Positions 45,501 through 54,781 of a stretch of 64,000 bases of DNA are shown here, piece by piece. The DNA lies in NCBI RefSeq assembly GCF_019799905.1, contig NZ_JABGCI010000003.1:186001-250000 (forward strand), read 5' to 3'. The notes under the pieces are model-generated. The model was not told the origin of the DNA. It ran no database searches and worked only from the letters and a program-made list of their open reading frames with translations. Within the stretch, counting starts at the first letter, position 1. Each line of letters opens with the position of its first letter. The translations under genes and the position numbers were made by a program. The stretch is from Trujillonella endophytica (lineage in GTDB: Bacteria; Actinomycetota; Actinomycetes; Mycobacteriales; Geodermatophilaceae).

Positions 45501-46202
45501 CCCGCTGGTATCGCCGACCACCAGGCCCGGAAGCAGCCCGGCCGGCAGCGGGTCCAGCACCCGGGCCGCCGACGAGGCCAGGCCTGCCCGCAGTCCGCCG
45601 GCCGCGCGCTGCACCCAGGGCGGCTCGCCCAGGCGCTCGGGCGGTCCGCGCGCGGACACCCGTGCGGCCACCCCGTCCGCGGGATCGGCGGTGCCGACGA
45701 CGGCGCGGCTGCGCACCCCCTGGCCGGGCAGGAGGCCTGACCACCCCTCGGCGGGAGCAAAGACGACCACGCGGTCGTCGACCTCCACCACCCCGGAGCC
45801 GAGGGACAGCTCGGTCACCGTCGCCTCCAGCACCACCCTCGGCTCGCCGACGCCCGGGATCGGCCGTGGGTCACCGGCCAGCTCCAGCTCGAGCACCACG
45901 GTCCCGCCCGCGGCGGCGGCCGAGGCGAGCGGTGAGCTCACCCGCGCCCACTCGCGCACCCCGGCCGATGCCGCCGTGAGGGACAGCGCCGCCAGGCCCG
46001 CGGCGACCACGAGCGCGCGTCCGGACCGGCGACGGGCGAGGACGCCGGCGGCGACCGCGGCTCCAGCGGCGAGCCCGGCCAGCACGGCCCACGTGAGGAG
46101 GGCACCGGCCAGCGTCGTGGCCCAGACGACGGCAGCCGCGGGAACCAGTCGCAGGTCGATCCACGTCCAGCGCCGATCGGCCGTCGGTGTCCAGGCGCTC
46201 AC
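42507..46202 (-). CDS. comEC: ComEC/Rec2-type DNA uptake channel; frame lacks the expected stop
   Basis: ComEC carries transforming DNA across the membrane. Residues 1-800 are a good ComEC: N-terminal helices and DUF4131-like part, the competence domain ([17 protein letters not shown]), many helices, and a metallo-beta-lactamase domain ([23 protein letters not shown]). The GTG start overlaps the comEA stop (GTGA). Homology should end near 43,800, but no in-frame stop occurs there. The frame continues for about 430 residues of Arg/Gly/Pro-rich sequence, the shadow of holA, to 42,507. Either the annotated end is real or a frameshift, genuine or technical, hides the true stop. A TGA sits one frame away in GTGACACC at 43,766-43,773. 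Confidence 0.75.
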   Translation of the reverse strand: MSAWTPTADRRWTWIDLRLVPAAAVVWATTLAGALLTWAVLAGLAAGAAVAAGVLARRRSGRALVVAAGLAALSLTAASAGVREWARVSSPLASAAAAGGTVVLELELAGDPRPIPGVGEPRVVLEATVTELSLGSGVVEVDDRVVVFAPAEGWSGLLPGQGVRSRAVVGTADPADGVAARVSARGPPERLGEPPWVQRAAGGLRAGLASSAARVLDPLPAGLLPGLVVGDTSGMDPVLEEDFRRAGLAHLTAVSGANVAIVLSGVLAPLRRRAADRRVQAVVAVLALVGFVLLARPTASVLRAGAMGAVSLLALASGRSRAALPALCGVVVVLLLVQPRLARDAGFALSVAATAAIVLLAPGWSRRLRGRGCPRLVADAVAVSAAAGLATAPLIAGLSGVVSLVSLPANLLAAPAVAPATVLGLLATVAGPVATPLADGLTWVAGWPVRWLVLVARSAAALPDAATGWPAGTAGALVLTALLAAGALALWRWPRLRVLALALTVGAVLVGWPLRQATRGWPPPEAVLVACDVGQGDALVVPTGPGEGVLIDAGPEVAPVDRCLDRLGIDRLPLVLLSHLDADHVGGLAGAVSGREVGAVATGTLSPADDRGAAVGRTLRGTGARQEVLVPGDRHRIGPATVEVLAPAPEIATRSAEPNDLSLVVRVTVRGLRLLLTGDLSAEAEERLMRRGVDLRADVLKVPHHGSADNDPDFLAASGARVALVTVGADNTYGHPTRRLLGWLADAGMRVYRTDRSGDIAVAGTAEEWAVVPRGADDQASAADGSTPLPAPPPPPRRRPAPARRDRRSPVTPCRCGRSTPRPDLPPAGRGRRGGTAAQPGAVDSARGRPRPVPRRGAARARRRRATARRARRRAGPLPVRGPPAGRRHRGARGRGCAVRRAHRLRQGGRPGPDARRRAPRRQAQRGAGQGLQGGGRGRGRVPEDQVPGGTARVRPQRGPPGRGAHRGRRGHGAPGGRRERPARPVVRGEPAGLRLRRDDRRRRRRPLLPGAGGGQRLRRRGQGDGRRHERLAGDAALGTGPRGGPRADRRRDRRRHPHRRAGQVPQRPVRRPRADARDAVLEGRPGQFPGPGLEHRRAAAGRRGRRGAQRGRQGRRSQRRLRAGAGGAPHHRHPLRHRRPPLTPEPPARLDGDGVAAPPRAGPAPTTTAPTTRSGRPRTDDPGHATSPDMRRAPLPHGGRGARRRSSVSPRGWRPAWPDPTCGWRPGSCG
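42593..42625 (+). terminator. Hairpin terminator of rpsT
   Basis: A 14-bp perfect stem, GAGCCCCTCTCCCG with its complement, encloses CCGTG and is followed by TCGTCG. Typical intrinsic terminator for this genome. Confidence 0.85.
42773..43756 (-). CDS. holA: DNA polymerase III subunit delta
   Basis: HolA opens the sliding clamp in the clamp-loader complex. The 327-residue protein matches the actinobacterial delta family overall ([20 protein letters not shown] at the start, [16 protein letters not shown] and [16 protein letters not shown] later). GTG start at 43,754-43,756. It lies downstream of comEC on the same strand, the normal order, but the comEC frame stays open across the entire holA gene. 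Confidence 0.93.
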   Translation of the reverse strand: MAAAPPAPTSHLRVVVGEEELLRSRALSTVRAAVRDRYPDVELHELAAAGLPLGELADVLAPSLFGGHRLVVVTGVHEAAGALCDALTGYAKEADPDLTLVVVHHGGKRNEALVKAFKAAGAAVDECPKIKSPGERLAFVRNEVRLAGGRIAADAATALLEAVGNDLRDLSSAASQLVSDFGGTIDVDAVARFYRGQAEANGFAVADKVMVGDMNGSLETLRWALGRGVAHVLIADAIADGIRTAARVKSLNARSGDLARTLGMPFWKVDRASSQARGWSIDGLQQAVGVAAELNADVKGAAASADYALERAVRRIIGIRSATAGRR

Positions 46203-47110
46203 ACCGCGACCAGGTCGGCGAGCTCGTCGAAGGTGGCCGGCCCGATGCCCGGGACGTCGTCCAGCTGCTCGACCGCGGTGAACGGCCCGTTGGCGTCGCG
46301 GTGCTCGACGATGCGCTGGGCCAGCACGGGTCCGATCCCCGGGAGGGCATCGAGCTCGGCGGCGGTCGCGCTGTTGAGCGGCACCCGGCCGGACCCGGCC
46401 GCGCCCGGTGATGCCGACGCTCCCGGCACCGCGGCCGCGCCCGGGAGACCGACGGCGATCTGCTGACCGTCGGTGACGACCGCCGCGAGGTTGACCACGG
46501 CCGGATCGGCGCCGGGCAGCAGGCCGCCTGCTGCGGCCACGGCATCGGCCACTCGCGCTCCCGCCGGCAGCACCACCAAGCCCGGGCGGACGACCTGGCC
46601 GACGACGCTGACGGTCACGGTGGGAGCGGCACCGGCCGCCGAGGGCGTGGCCGCAACCGGCGCCGCCGTCCCCGCCGACGCCGCCGTACCCGCCGGAGCC
46701 ACCCGGTCCTCCACCGGCTCCGCACGCGGCCGGTCCAGCACCGTCCAGCCCACGAGGAGGACCGCGCCCAGCAACGCGGCTACCACCAGCGCCCGCACGC
46801 TGAGGCGCTCCGGCACGACCCGCACCGCCGACCCGGGTGCGCGGTGCCGCCCGATCCCGCCGGGCAGGCCGTCGTCGTCCTGCTCCTCGACGGGCGGCTC
46901 GTCGGGCTCCTCCTCCGCGGGCCGCCGGGGGCTTCGGGTCGCCGGCACCGGACGGTCGTCGTCCAGCGGGTCCTCGGGCAGCCAGCCGCCGCCGCGACGT
47001 CCCTCGTCGAGCAGGACCCGCAGGCGGGCCCGGATCAGGTCGGCGTCGTCGACGCGGCGGGAGGAGAGGCGCACCCGGCGGACGCTAGGCAGCCCTCCGG
47101 CCGCGGACAC
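46199..47110 (-). CDS. comEA: ComEA-like DNA-binding membrane protein
   Basis: The 303-residue protein has a charged N-terminal third, one membrane helix (about 107-127), a SLBB-like segment (VSVVGQVVRPGLVVLPAG) and a C-terminal helix-hairpin-helix pair (LNSATAAELDALPGIGPVLA, QLDDVPGIGPATFDELADL) that binds DNA without sequence preference. ComEA passes DNA to ComEC, whose start overlaps this stop. The cytoplasmic N-terminal extension is longer than in Bacillus. GTG start. Confidence 0.92.
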   Translation of the reverse strand: MSAAGGLPSVRRVRLSSRRVDDADLIRARLRVLLDEGRRGGGWLPEDPLDDDRPVPATRSPRRPAEEEPDEPPVEEQDDDGLPGGIGRHRAPGSAVRVVPERLSVRALVVAALLGAVLLVGWTVLDRPRAEPVEDRVAPAGTAASAGTAAPVAATPSAAGAAPTVTVSVVGQVVRPGLVVLPAGARVADAVAAAGGLLPGADPAVVNLAAVVTDGQQIAVGLPGAAAVPGASASPGAAGSGRVPLNSATAAELDALPGIGPVLAQRIVEHRDANGPFTAVEQLDDVPGIGPATFDELADLVAV

Positions 47111-47209
47111 CGGTCCGCACCGACCTGTGGACCGGGCTGCCGCCTGTGGACGACGCCCCGGCTCCCGTCGGCCGGTGCGGGCAGGGTGCCGCCCGTGCCG
47201 ATCAGCCGC

Positions 47210-48139
47210 TCAGTCCGTCGTGCCCTCCCCGGGGCCGTCCGCTCCCTCGTCGCCCGCTCCCCCGTCGTCCGCTCCGCCGTCGTCGTCCGTGCCGGCCGCG
47301 GGCGAGATGACGACGCCCACCGCGCCCGGGCCGACGTGCGCGCCGATCGCCGCGCCGAGCTCGCTCACCAGCACCTCGCCGGCCTGGGGCATCGCCTGAC
47401 GCAGCTCCGTCGCCAGCTTCTGCGCCCGCTCCGGCGCAGCGAGATGGTGGACGGCGAGGTCGACGGGCCGACCGCCGGCCGTCTCGACCGCCCTCTGCAC
47501 GAGACGGGCGAGCGCCCGCGCCGAGGTCCGGACCTTCTCCAGCGGCACGACCCGACCGTCGGCCACGTGCAGCACGGGCTTCACCGCGAGCGCGGTGCCG
47601 AGCAGCGAGGCCGCCGACCCGATGCGACCACCCCGGCGCAGGTGCTCGAGGGTGTCGACCACGAACAGCGTCCGCGTGCCGGCCGCCGTCGCCCGCGCGG
47701 CGTCGGCGACGGCCCGAGCGTCGCCGCCCTCCTGCGCGGCCCGGGCCGCGGCGAGCACCGCGAAGCCGCAGCCCATGGCGGCCGATCGGGAGTCGATGAC
47801 GGTGACGAGGTGCTCACCGACCTGCGCGGCGGCCAGCCTCGCGGCGTCCCACGTGCCCGACAGCTCCGCCGAGAGGTGGATCGACACCACCTGCTCGGCC
47901 CCGGCGTCGAGGCACCGCCGGTAGGCCGCGAGGAAGTCACCCGTGGTCGGGCGCGACGTCGAGACCTGCTGGCCCCGCGTCCCCATCGCGCGGGCGACGT
48001 CCTGGGGCGAGATGTCGGCACCCTCGCGACCCGAGCGCCCGGCCAGGACGACGTAGAGCGGGACGACCTCGATGTGGTGCCGCTCGAGGAGTTCGGCGGG
48101 CAGATAGGCCGTGGAGTCGGTGACCACGGCGACGGGCAT
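47210..48139 (-). CDS. DegV family fatty-acid-binding protein
   Basis: The 309-residue protein has the DegV fatty acid-binding segments STSRPTTGDFLAAY, SIHLSAELSGTWDAA and VIDSRSAAMGCG. DegV (FakB) proteins hold fatty acids for phosphorylation by FakA; no fakA is nearby. ATG at 48,137-48,139 with an alternative GTG one codon earlier. The tail is Asp/Gly-rich. Confidence 0.93.
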   Translation of the reverse strand: MPVAVVTDSTAYLPAELLERHHIEVVPLYVVLAGRSGREGADISPQDVARAMGTRGQQVSTSRPTTGDFLAAYRRCLDAGAEQVVSIHLSAELSGTWDAARLAAAQVGEHLVTVIDSRSAAMGCGFAVLAAARAAQEGGDARAVADAARATAAGTRTLFVVDTLEHLRRGGRIGSAASLLGTALAVKPVLHVADGRVVPLEKVRTSARALARLVQRAVETAGGRPVDLAVHHLAAPERAQKLATELRQAMPQAGEVLVSELGAAIGAHVGPGAVGVVISPAAGTDDDGGADDGGAGDEGADGPGEGTTD

Positions 48140-48198
48140 CACGAGAGGCTAGCCCGAGGGGGCGGAGGAACCGCCGGGCCGTCCCGACCGGCACGCGA

Positions 48199-48936
48199 TC
48201 AGGCGAAGGCGTCGGCGTCCTGCGCCGGGGGCGGTGCACCGTTCGGGGTGGCGCCGTCGGCTGCTGCCGCACCGTCGCCCTGCTGCGCCGAGGGGTCGAC
48301 CACCGGCGGCGACCAGTTGTGCCGGAGCACCCGCCACCGTGATCCCTGGGGGACGAGCTCGGTCCAGGCGCAGTTGCCCAGCGGCCCGAGTACGCGCCGG
48401 TGCTCGGGGCCCAGCTCCAGCAGGGCCTCGAGCAGACGCCCGCTGGTGCCACCGTGGGTGACCAGGACGGCGACGCGGCCCTGCGGCAGGTCGCGGACCA
48501 GCGACAGGGCGCGGGCGGCGACCGCGGCCGGCTCCTCGCCGCCGCGGTCGCGGACCGGCCGGCCGGCCAGCCAGTCGCCGAACTGCTCCGGGTGCCGCGC
48601 GGCCACCTCGTCCCGGGTGAGGCCCTCCCAGTCGCCCAGGCTGTGCTCGCGCAGACGGGCGTCCACGTCCAGGGGCAGCCCGAGCAGGCCGGTGAGCGCG
48701 GTCGCGGTCTGCACGGCACGGTCCAGGTCGCTGGAGACGACGACGGTGTCATCGGCGTCCAGGCCCAGCACGGAGACCAGGTGGGCGGCGGCGACGGCCG
48801 CCTGGCGGCGGCCCTCCGCATCCAGCGGTGGGTCCTGTTGCCCCTGGAAGCGCCCCTCGGCGTTCCACGCGGTGCGCCCGTGCCGCCACAGGACCAGACG
48901 CGACACGCTGGGGGGCGACTCGGACGCGGCGCTCAC
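48199..48936 (-). CDS. Histidine phosphatase/phosphoglycerate mutase family protein
   Basis: The 245-residue protein has the catalytic LWRHGRTAWNAEGRFQG, the second His in VLVTHGGTSGRLL, and Glu in REHSLGDWEGL. The cofactor-dependent mutase and the broad phosphatases share these, and the position after rsfS matches Gpm2 of mycobacteria, where glycolytic mutase activity is doubtful. GTG start overlaps the rsfS stop (GTGA). A disordered tail of about 30 residues ends it. Confidence 0.92.
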   Translation of the reverse strand: MSAASESPPSVSRLVLWRHGRTAWNAEGRFQGQQDPPLDAEGRRQAAVAAAHLVSVLGLDADDTVVVSSDLDRAVQTATALTGLLGLPLDVDARLREHSLGDWEGLTRDEVAARHPEQFGDWLAGRPVRDRGGEEPAAVAARALSLVRDLPQGRVAVLVTHGGTSGRLLEALLELGPEHRRVLGPLGNCAWTELVPQGSRWRVLRHNWSPPVVDPSAQQGDGAAAADGATPNGAPPPAQDADAFA

Positions 48937-49448
48937 CGTCCGGGGGCCAGGTCCTCGGCGGGGTCCTCGGCGGAGTCCGCCACGCTGTCCTCGGTGGGGC
49001 CCGCCACGCTGTCCTCGGTGGGGCCCGCCACGCTGTCCTCGGTGGGGCCCCCCGCGGGAACCGCCGCGTCCGCGGACGCCGGCGGGGCGGCGCTGTCGAC
49101 GAACGGGATCGTGGGGCAGTCCTTCCACAGCCGCTCGAGGGCGTAGTAGGCCCGCTCCTCCGCGTGCTGGACGTGCACGACGACGTCGACGAAGTCCAGC
49201 AGCACCCAGCGGGCCTCGGCCATCCCCTCCCGGCGGACGGGCTTGACGCCGTGCTCGCGCAGCCGTTCCTCGACCTCGTCGACGATCGCCTGCACCTGCC
49301 GTTCGCTGGGCGCGGACGCGAGGACGAAGGCGTCGGTGATGGCCAGCCGGTCGCTGACGTCGACGATCGACACATCGGTGGCGAGCTTGTCCGCAGCGGC
49401 CTGGGCGGCCAGCTGTGCGGTCTCCCGGGCCTCGACCGAGGCGGTCAT
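48933..49448 (-). CDS. rsfS: Ribosomal silencing factor RsfS
   Basis: RsfS binds L14 on the large subunit and blocks subunit joining in starvation. Residues 1-118 form the normal domain ([36 protein letters not shown]). The C-terminal 50 residues are an acidic low-complexity tail with three perfect GPTEDSVA units plus degenerate ones, encoded by a tandem DNA repeat. ATG overlaps the nadD stop (ATGA). Order nadD-rsfS-gpm is conserved. Confidence 0.95.
   Translation of the reverse strand: MTASVEARETAQLAAQAAADKLATDVSIVDVSDRLAITDAFVLASAPSERQVQAIVDEVEERLREHGVKPVRREGMAEARWVLLDFVDVVVHVQHAEERAYYALERLWKDCPTIPFVDSAAPPASADAAVPAGGPTEDSVAGPTEDSVAGPTEDSVADSAEDPAEDLAPGR
48978..49049 (-). repeat. 24-bp tandem repeat, three perfect copies, inside rsfS
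   Basis: The unit CGCCACGCTGTCCTCGGTGG plus GGCC is repeated three times without a mismatch. The unit is a multiple of three, so copy changes keep the reading frame and alter only the number of GPTEDSVA units. A degenerate GTCCTCGGCGG repeat adjoins it. Confidence 0.9.
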
Positions 49449-50185
49449 CGGGGTACCTCCTGTGTGTCGGTGGCCGGCGGTCCGCCGGCCGGGTGGGCGG
49501 CAGGTGTGCCGCCGGGTCGGGGTCGGTCGTCGGTCGACCGGTCCCCCGATGCGGATGTGGGCGCGGGCCGGTCGGCGGACGACGTCCGGGCCGGGGACGT
49601 CGTCCGGTAGAGCCCACGCTTCTCGATGTACTGCACGACGCCGTCGGGGACGAGGTACCAGACGGGCATGCCGCGGCCGACCCGGTCCCGGCAGTCGGTC
49701 GAGCTGATCGCCAGGGCGGGGACCTCGACGAGGCTCACGGTGCCCTGCGGGAGGTGACCGTCGGCCAGCTGGAAGCCGGGCCGGGTGACGCCGATGAAGT
49801 GGGCCAGCTCGAGGAAACGGTCGCTGTCCCGCCAGCTGAGGATCTGGGCGAGCGCGTCGGCGCCCGTGATGAAGAACAGCTCGGCGTCGGGCCGCTGGGC
49901 CTGCAGGTCGCTGAGCGTGTCGATCGTGAAGGTCGGACCGCCGCGGTCCACGTCGACCCGGCTCACGGAGAACCGGGGGTTGGAGGCGGTGGCGATGACC
50001 GTCATGAGGTAGCGGTCCTCCGCCGGGCTGACGGTGCGGTCGCTCTTCTGCCAGGGCTGCCCCGTCGGCACGAAGACGACCTCGTCCAGTCCGAAGAGCC
50101 CCGCGACCTCGCTGGCGGCCACGAGGTGACCGTGGTGGATGGGATCGAACGTCCCGCCCATGACTCCGATACGACCACCCGCCAC
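49445..50185 (-). CDS. nadD: Nicotinate-nucleotide adenylyltransferase NadD
   Basis: NadD makes deamido-NAD. The 246-residue protein has the nucleotidyltransferase motif [12 protein letters not shown] and the second motif [13 protein letters not shown]. About 45 Pro/Thr/Asp-rich residues extend the C-terminus. GTG start. It heads the nadD-rsfS-gpm operon, with overlaps at both junctions. Confidence 0.95.
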   Translation of the reverse strand: MAGGRIGVMGGTFDPIHHGHLVAASEVAGLFGLDEVVFVPTGQPWQKSDRTVSPAEDRYLMTVIATASNPRFSVSRVDVDRGGPTFTIDTLSDLQAQRPDAELFFITGADALAQILSWRDSDRFLELAHFIGVTRPGFQLADGHLPQGTVSLVEVPALAISSTDCRDRVGRGMPVWYLVPDGVVQYIEKRGLYRTTSPARTSSADRPAPTSASGDRSTDDRPRPGGTPAAHPAGGPPATDTQEVPR

Positions 50186-50543
50186 TGATCGAGCCTAACC
50201 GGGCGTCGCCACCCGTCGTGCCGAGGCGCCGTCGTGCCGAGGCGCCGGAACCGTGGGCTCACCCGCGCGGACCGGGGCGCGACCGGACCGGCGGCGTCCG
50301 GGGCCGACCCGCTCAGGCCGGCCCCGGACGTGGGCGCCGGGGACGACCCGGCCGGGGAGAGGTGCTCCGCGCGACCGGCTCCCCCGTGCAGCCGGTCGCT
50401 GCCGGCCCCTCCGCCAGGCGGGCGGGAGGCCGGCGCCGGGGACGTCCCCGGCACCCGCGCTGGACCAACGGAGCCGCGGTGCTCCGGTTACGGCTCCTCC
50501 GGCGTGTCGGCGGCGGCGTGTCGCGCGTCGCGCGGGACCGGCG
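50186..50543. other. 358-bp non-coding gap upstream of nadD
   Basis: No gene is supported here. It holds a 16-bp direct repeat GTCGTGCCGAGGCGCC (50,215-50,230 and 50,231-50,246) near the nadD start and a perfect 18-bp palindrome GCCGGGGACGTCCCCGGC (50,435-50,452). It must contain the nadD promoter and the end of the vWA transcript, but I could not place either. Confidence 0.6.
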
Positions 50544-51971
50544 TCAGAGGGTGGTGACGAAGTCCGCCAACTGGGCGGCGTTGCGGCACTCGACCATGTC
50601 GATCGCCTCCGCGTACCTCAATGCCGCCGAGTCGCCGCTCCCCCACAGCCGGCGCGGCTCGGGGTTGAGCCAGTGCGCCGACCGGGAGCGCTGCACGAGG
50701 TCGGCCAGCACCGGCAGGCCCGGCGGCCGGTAGTTCGTCCGCCCGTCGCCGAGCACGATCAGCGAGGTCTTGGGTCCCACGACCGTCGGCCAGCGGTCGG
50801 CGAACACCTCGAGGGCGTTGCCGTAGTCGCTGTGCCCCTCGAACGCGACGACGTCGGCTTCCCGGCCGATCCGGCGGATGGCGTCGGCGACATCGGCGCC
50901 CGGGGTGAAGAAGCGGGTCACCTCGTCGGTGGAGTCGACGAAGGCGAACGCCCGGACGCCGGAGAAGTGCTCCCGCAGCGCCTGGGTGAGCATGAGCGTG
51001 AAGTGGCTGAAGCCGGCGACCGAGCCGCTGATGTCGCACAGCACGACCAGCTCGGGCTTGTGGATCTTCCGCGGCCGGTGGTGGGTCACCACGGGCACCC
51101 CACCCGTGGCCAGTGACGCCCGCACGGTCTTGCGGAAGTCCAGACGCCCCTCGCGGCCGTGCCGACGGCGGGCCGACAGCCGCACCGCCAGCCGGCGGGC
51201 CAGCGGCGCCACCATCCGCCGCAGCTCGGCCAGGTCGCCCTGCTGTGCCCGCAGGAAGTCGATCTGGTCGGCCAGCGGCCGCACCGCGCTCTTGGCGATC
51301 CGGTCCCGGCCGCGCTCGTCGGCCTGGCGGCGGCGCACCTCGGTGTCGACGGCGTCCTTGAACGACCTCAGCCGCTCCCGGACCTCGCCCCGCGCGACCT
51401 GCTCGGCCATGCCCCCGCGCTCACCCCCGGCCAGCAGCCCCTCGAGCAGCGAGCTGACCAGCGAGTCCGGCGACAGTGCCCGCATCACCCGGTAGCTGAA
51501 CCAGGACTGCCCCGACGGCGAGGGCGTCGTCTGCCCCAGCATCGCGACCGCCCGCCGGGCGAAGCGCGCCAGCTCGGCCTCGTCCCCCTCGGCCAGCAGC
51601 CGGGCCAGTTCCTCGCGCAGCCGGGCCGAGGGGTCGATCTCGCCGCCGGCGGAGTCCGGCGCGTCGAGGGTCACCGCCTCGCCCTCGCCCTCGCCGTCCT
51701 CGGGGACGGCGACCGGCCGGTCGCCCAGCGGCCACCACAGGTCGAACAGGGTGTCGTAGATCTGGCGCTGGTTCCCCCGCTGCAGCAGCACCGCGGCCAG
51801 CCCGTGCCGCAGCTGCTCCCGGTCGAGCAGGTCCACCACGGTCAGGATCTCGGCGGCGTCCACCGCCTGGCTGATGCCGACCGGGATGCCGGTCTCCCGG
51901 ATGGCGCGCACGAAGCCGTCGAGGTGACCGGCCAGCCCGCCGGGGGGCGGCGGGGCGACGGGCCCGCCCAT
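50544..51971 (-). CDS. VWA-domain protein, CoxE-like
   Basis: The 475-residue protein ends in a von Willebrand factor A-like domain with the metal site CDISGSV (DxSxS) and a later GDGRTN. The N-terminal half is helical and belongs to the CoxE-like VWA group that works with MoxR ATPases. Its ATG overlaps the stop of the MoxR gene (ATGA). The same pair stands between nadD and proA in mycobacteria (Rv2425c/Rv2426c). The target of the pair is unknown. Confidence 0.92.
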   Translation of the reverse strand: MGGPVAPPPPGGLAGHLDGFVRAIRETGIPVGISQAVDAAEILTVVDLLDREQLRHGLAAVLLQRGNQRQIYDTLFDLWWPLGDRPVAVPEDGEGEGEAVTLDAPDSAGGEIDPSARLREELARLLAEGDEAELARFARRAVAMLGQTTPSPSGQSWFSYRVMRALSPDSLVSSLLEGLLAGGERGGMAEQVARGEVRERLRSFKDAVDTEVRRRQADERGRDRIAKSAVRPLADQIDFLRAQQGDLAELRRMVAPLARRLAVRLSARRRHGREGRLDFRKTVRASLATGGVPVVTHHRPRKIHKPELVVLCDISGSVAGFSHFTLMLTQALREHFSGVRAFAFVDSTDEVTRFFTPGADVADAIRRIGREADVVAFEGHSDYGNALEVFADRWPTVVGPKTSLIVLGDGRTNYRPPGLPVLADLVQRSRSAHWLNPEPRRLWGSGDSAALRYAEAIDMVECRNAAQLADFVTTL

Positions 51972-52858
51972 CAGTTCAGCCGCAGCTCGGCCGCGGCCCG
52001 CTCCTGGTCGCTCGCGTGCTTGAGCACCACGCCGAGCGTGTCGCCGATCGCCGCCTCGTCCAGGGTGTCCAGCCCCAGCTCCAGCAGGGTCTGCGCCCAG
52101 TCCAGGGTCTCGGAGATCGACGGCGACTTCTTCAGCTCCAGAGCGCGAAGCGCCCGGATGGTCCGCACCAGCTGCTCGGCCAGCCCCGGCGCGAGGTCGG
52201 GCACCCGGGAGAGCACGATCTCGCGCTCCCGCTCGGCGCTGGGGTAGTCCAGCGCGAGGTACAGGCACCGGCGCTTGAGCGCCTCGGAGAGCTCCCGCGT
52301 GGCGTTCGAGGTGAGGACGACGGTCGGCCGGCGGGTGGCCACGACCGTGCCGAGCTCGGGGATGGTGACCTGGAAGTCGCTGAGCACCTCGAGCAGCAGG
52401 CCCTCGACCTCGACGTCGGCCTTGTCGGTCTCGTCGATGAGCAGCACCGTCGGCTCGGTGCGCCGGATCGCGGTCAGCAGCGGCCGGGAGAGCAGGAACT
52501 CCTCGCCGAAGATGTCGTCGTGGACGGTGTCCCAGTCCGCGCCGCCCTCGGCCTGCGACGCCTGGATGCGCAGCAACTGCTTCTTGTAGTTCCACTCGTA
52601 GAGGGCGCGCGCCTCGTCCAGGCCCTCGTAGCACTGCAGCCGGATGAGCTCGGAGTCCGTCGCCGCCGCCAGCGCCTTGGCCAGCTCGGTCTTCCCGGTG
52701 CCCGCCGGACCCTCCACCAGCAGCGGCTTGCCCAGCCGGTCGGCGAGGAAGACCGTCGTGGCGATCTGCTTGTCCGTCAGGTACCCGGCCGCCGACAGCC
52801 GCTTGGCGACGTCGGAGACCGAGGAGAACTGCGGCAGCTGCGTCGGCGGGCGGGGCAT
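51971..52858 (-). CDS. MoxR-type AAA+ ATPase
   Basis: The 295-residue ATPase has Walker [10 protein letters not shown], Walker B VLLIDETDKAD, sensor TSNATREL and the MoxR-type C-terminal helices. ATG start. MoxR ATPases remodel or activate partner proteins together with VWA proteins, here the coupled gene downstream. Confidence 0.94.
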   Translation of the reverse strand: MPRPPTQLPQFSSVSDVAKRLSAAGYLTDKQIATTVFLADRLGKPLLVEGPAGTGKTELAKALAAATDSELIRLQCYEGLDEARALYEWNYKKQLLRIQASQAEGGADWDTVHDDIFGEEFLLSRPLLTAIRRTEPTVLLIDETDKADVEVEGLLLEVLSDFQVTIPELGTVVATRRPTVVLTSNATRELSEALKRRCLYLALDYPSAEREREIVLSRVPDLAPGLAEQLVRTIRALRALELKKSPSISETLDWAQTLLELGLDTLDEAAIGDTLGVVLKHASDQERAAAELRLN

Positions 52859-52910
52859 GGGGCTCCTGACGGGCGGGGCGACCGGAGAACCGGTCAGCAG
52901 GTGGAGTGCG

Positions 52911-54164
52911 TCAGCGGGTGTGACCGTCTCCGGTGACGACGTAGGTGGTCGAGGTGAGCTCGGGCAGGCCCAGCGGCCCGCGGGCGTGCAGCTTCTGGGT
53001 GGAGATGCCGATCTCGGCGCCGAAGCCGAACTCCCCGCCGTCGGTGAAGCGGGTCGAGGCGTTGACCATGATCGCCGCGGCGTCGACGCCCGCGGTGAAC
53101 GCGGCGATCGCGCGGGCGGAGTCGGCGACGATCGCCTCGGTGTGCCCGCTCCCCCACCGCGCGATGTGCTCCAGCGCGGCGGGCAGGTCGTCGACGACGC
53201 GGACGGCCATGTCCATCGACAGGTACTCGGTCGCCCAGTCCTCGTCCGTCGCCGGCACGACGGTGCCCTGGGCGGCACGGACCGCGTCGTCCCCGTGCAG
53301 CGCCACACCGGCCTGCTCGAGGGCCGACAGCAGCCGCGGCAGCTCCGGGAAGTCCTGGTGCACCAGCAGCGTCTCGGCGGAGTTGCACACGCTGACCCGG
53401 TGGGTCTTGGAGTTGAGCACGATCGCCTCGGCCATCGCCGGGTCGGCCGAGGCGTCGACGTACACGTGGCAGTTGCCGACGCCGGTCTCGATCACCGGCA
53501 CCTTCGCCTCGGTGACCACCCGCTGGATCAGCGAGGCGCCTCCCCGCGGGATCACCACGTCGACGAATCCCCGGGCCGACAGCAGCTCTCCCACCGACGC
53601 GCGGTCGGCCGGCAGCAGCTCGACGGACCCGGCGGGCAGCCCCGCCTTCTCCGCCGCCTCGGTGAGCACGGCGACCAGCGCGGTGTTGGTGCGGAAGGCC
53701 GAGGCCGAGCCCCGCAGCAGCGCCGCGTTGCCGCTCTTCAGGCACAGCCCCGCGGCGTCCACGGTCACGTTCGGCCGGGCCTCGTAGACGATGCCGACCA
53801 CGCCGAAGGGCACCCGGACCTGCCGCAGCTGGAGCCCGTTGGGCAGCCGCGAACCACGGACGACGTCGCCGACCGGGTCCGGCAGCGCCACCAGCTCGCG
53901 CAGCGCCCCGGCCACGCCGGCGACGCGGCCGGCGTCCAGCCGGAGCCGGTCGAGCACCGACTCGGGGGTGCCCTCGGCCGCGGCGGCGGAGACGTCCTCG
54001 GCGTTGGCGGCCAGGATCTCCTCGTTCCGCTCGACCAGGGCGTCGGCCATCGTGGCCAGAGCGGCGTCCTTGACGTCGGTCGGCAGCGTGCGCAGCACCC
54101 GGGAGGCGGCGCGGGCGCGCAGCGCGGCGGCCCCGATCAGCGGCAGGGAGGCGACGTCGGACAC
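52911..54164 (-). CDS. proA: Gamma-glutamyl phosphate reductase ProA
   Basis: ProA performs the second step of proline synthesis. The 417-residue protein has the catalytic cysteine in [13 protein letters not shown] and the aldehyde dehydrogenase fold. GTG start. In many actinobacteria proA is close to proB; here 2.9 kb with five genes intervene. Confidence 0.96.
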   Translation of the reverse strand: MSDVASLPLIGAAALRARAASRVLRTLPTDVKDAALATMADALVERNEEILAANAEDVSAAAAEGTPESVLDRLRLDAGRVAGVAGALRELVALPDPVGDVVRGSRLPNGLQLRQVRVPFGVVGIVYEARPNVTVDAAGLCLKSGNAALLRGSASAFRTNTALVAVLTEAAEKAGLPAGSVELLPADRASVGELLSARGFVDVVIPRGGASLIQRVVTEAKVPVIETGVGNCHVYVDASADPAMAEAIVLNSKTHRVSVCNSAETLLVHQDFPELPRLLSALEQAGVALHGDDAVRAAQGTVVPATDEDWATEYLSMDMAVRVVDDLPAALEHIARWGSGHTEAIVADSARAIAAFTAGVDAAAIMVNASTRFTDGGEFGFGAEIGISTQKLHARGPLGLPELTSTTYVVTGDGHTR

Positions 54165-54195
54165 GCCCGCGAGGGTAGCGCGCAGGCGGCTCCGG

Positions 54196-54249
54196 TCCGG
54201 CCCCGCTGCAAGGCGCCCGCGAGCTCGGGGTGAGCCTCGGGACGGGGCC
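54196..54249 (-). repeat. Dispersed palindromic repeat, copy 3 of 4
   Basis: In minus orientation it reads GGCCCCGTCCCGAGGCTCA then CCCCGAGCTCGCG; the far arm is degenerate. It lies between the MarR stop and the proA start, 21 bp downstream of MarR. Confidence 0.65.
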
Positions 54250-54269
54250 AGGCCGGCGGGGCCCTTGCC

Positions 54270-54710
54270 TCAGCGCCAGGGGTCGGTGACCTCACGCAGG
54301 CGGGTGAGCGCCTCCCGCAGCGCCCGGGTGGACTCCTCGCCCAGGTGGGCGGTCCACTCCGCCTCGACCTCGGCCTCCACCCGGCGAGCCACGGCGACGA
54401 CGGCCAGGCCGCGCTCGGTGAAGCAGACCAGCCGCGCCCGGCCGTCGGTCGGGTCGGGCACCCGGCGCACGTAGCCGGCGCGCTCCAGCTGGTCGACGAG
54501 GAAGCCGGCGGTCTGCTTGGTGACCTGCGCCTGCTCGGCCAGCTCGGTCAGCCGGGTGCCGTGCTCGCCGATCCGGGCGGCGACCCGCCCCTGCGCCACC
54601 GTCAGGTCATCGAAGCCGGCCGCGGCCAGCGCGGCGAAGATCCGGCCCTCCAGCGCCCGGTACGGGTAGAAGCACAGCAGGCCCAGGTTCGGCTCCGCGG
54701 CCACGCCCAC
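54270..54710 (-). CDS. MarR-family transcriptional regulator
   Basis: The 146-residue regulator has the winged helix (LTELAEQAQVTKQTAGFLVD; VRRVPDPTDGRARLVCFTERG). GTG start. It diverges from the gene at 54,782 across 71 bp that contain two palindromes, so it probably represses itself and the divergent pair. Ligand unknown. Confidence 0.93.
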   Translation of the reverse strand: MGVAAEPNLGLLCFYPYRALEGRIFAALAAAGFDDLTVAQGRVAARIGEHGTRLTELAEQAQVTKQTAGFLVDQLERAGYVRRVPDPTDGRARLVCFTERGLAVVAVARRVEAEVEAEWTAHLGEESTRALREALTRLREVTDPWR

Positions 54711-54715
54711 CCCCT

Positions 54716-54750
54716 TGACGATCGTCAGGCTCTCTGACGAAAATGGTCAG
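54716..54750. promoter_or_regulatory. Candidate MarR operators
   Basis: TGACGATCGTCA (54,716-54,727) is a perfect 12-bp palindrome, and CTGAC-N7-GTCAG (54,734-54,750) is a second inverted repeat 6 bp away. TTGACG at 54,715 with GAAAAT 18 bp later could be the promoter of the divergent gene, so both sites overlap it. Confidence 0.6.
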
Positions 54751-54781
54751 GGGATCTTACCAACCGAGCCAGGGAGCCGTC

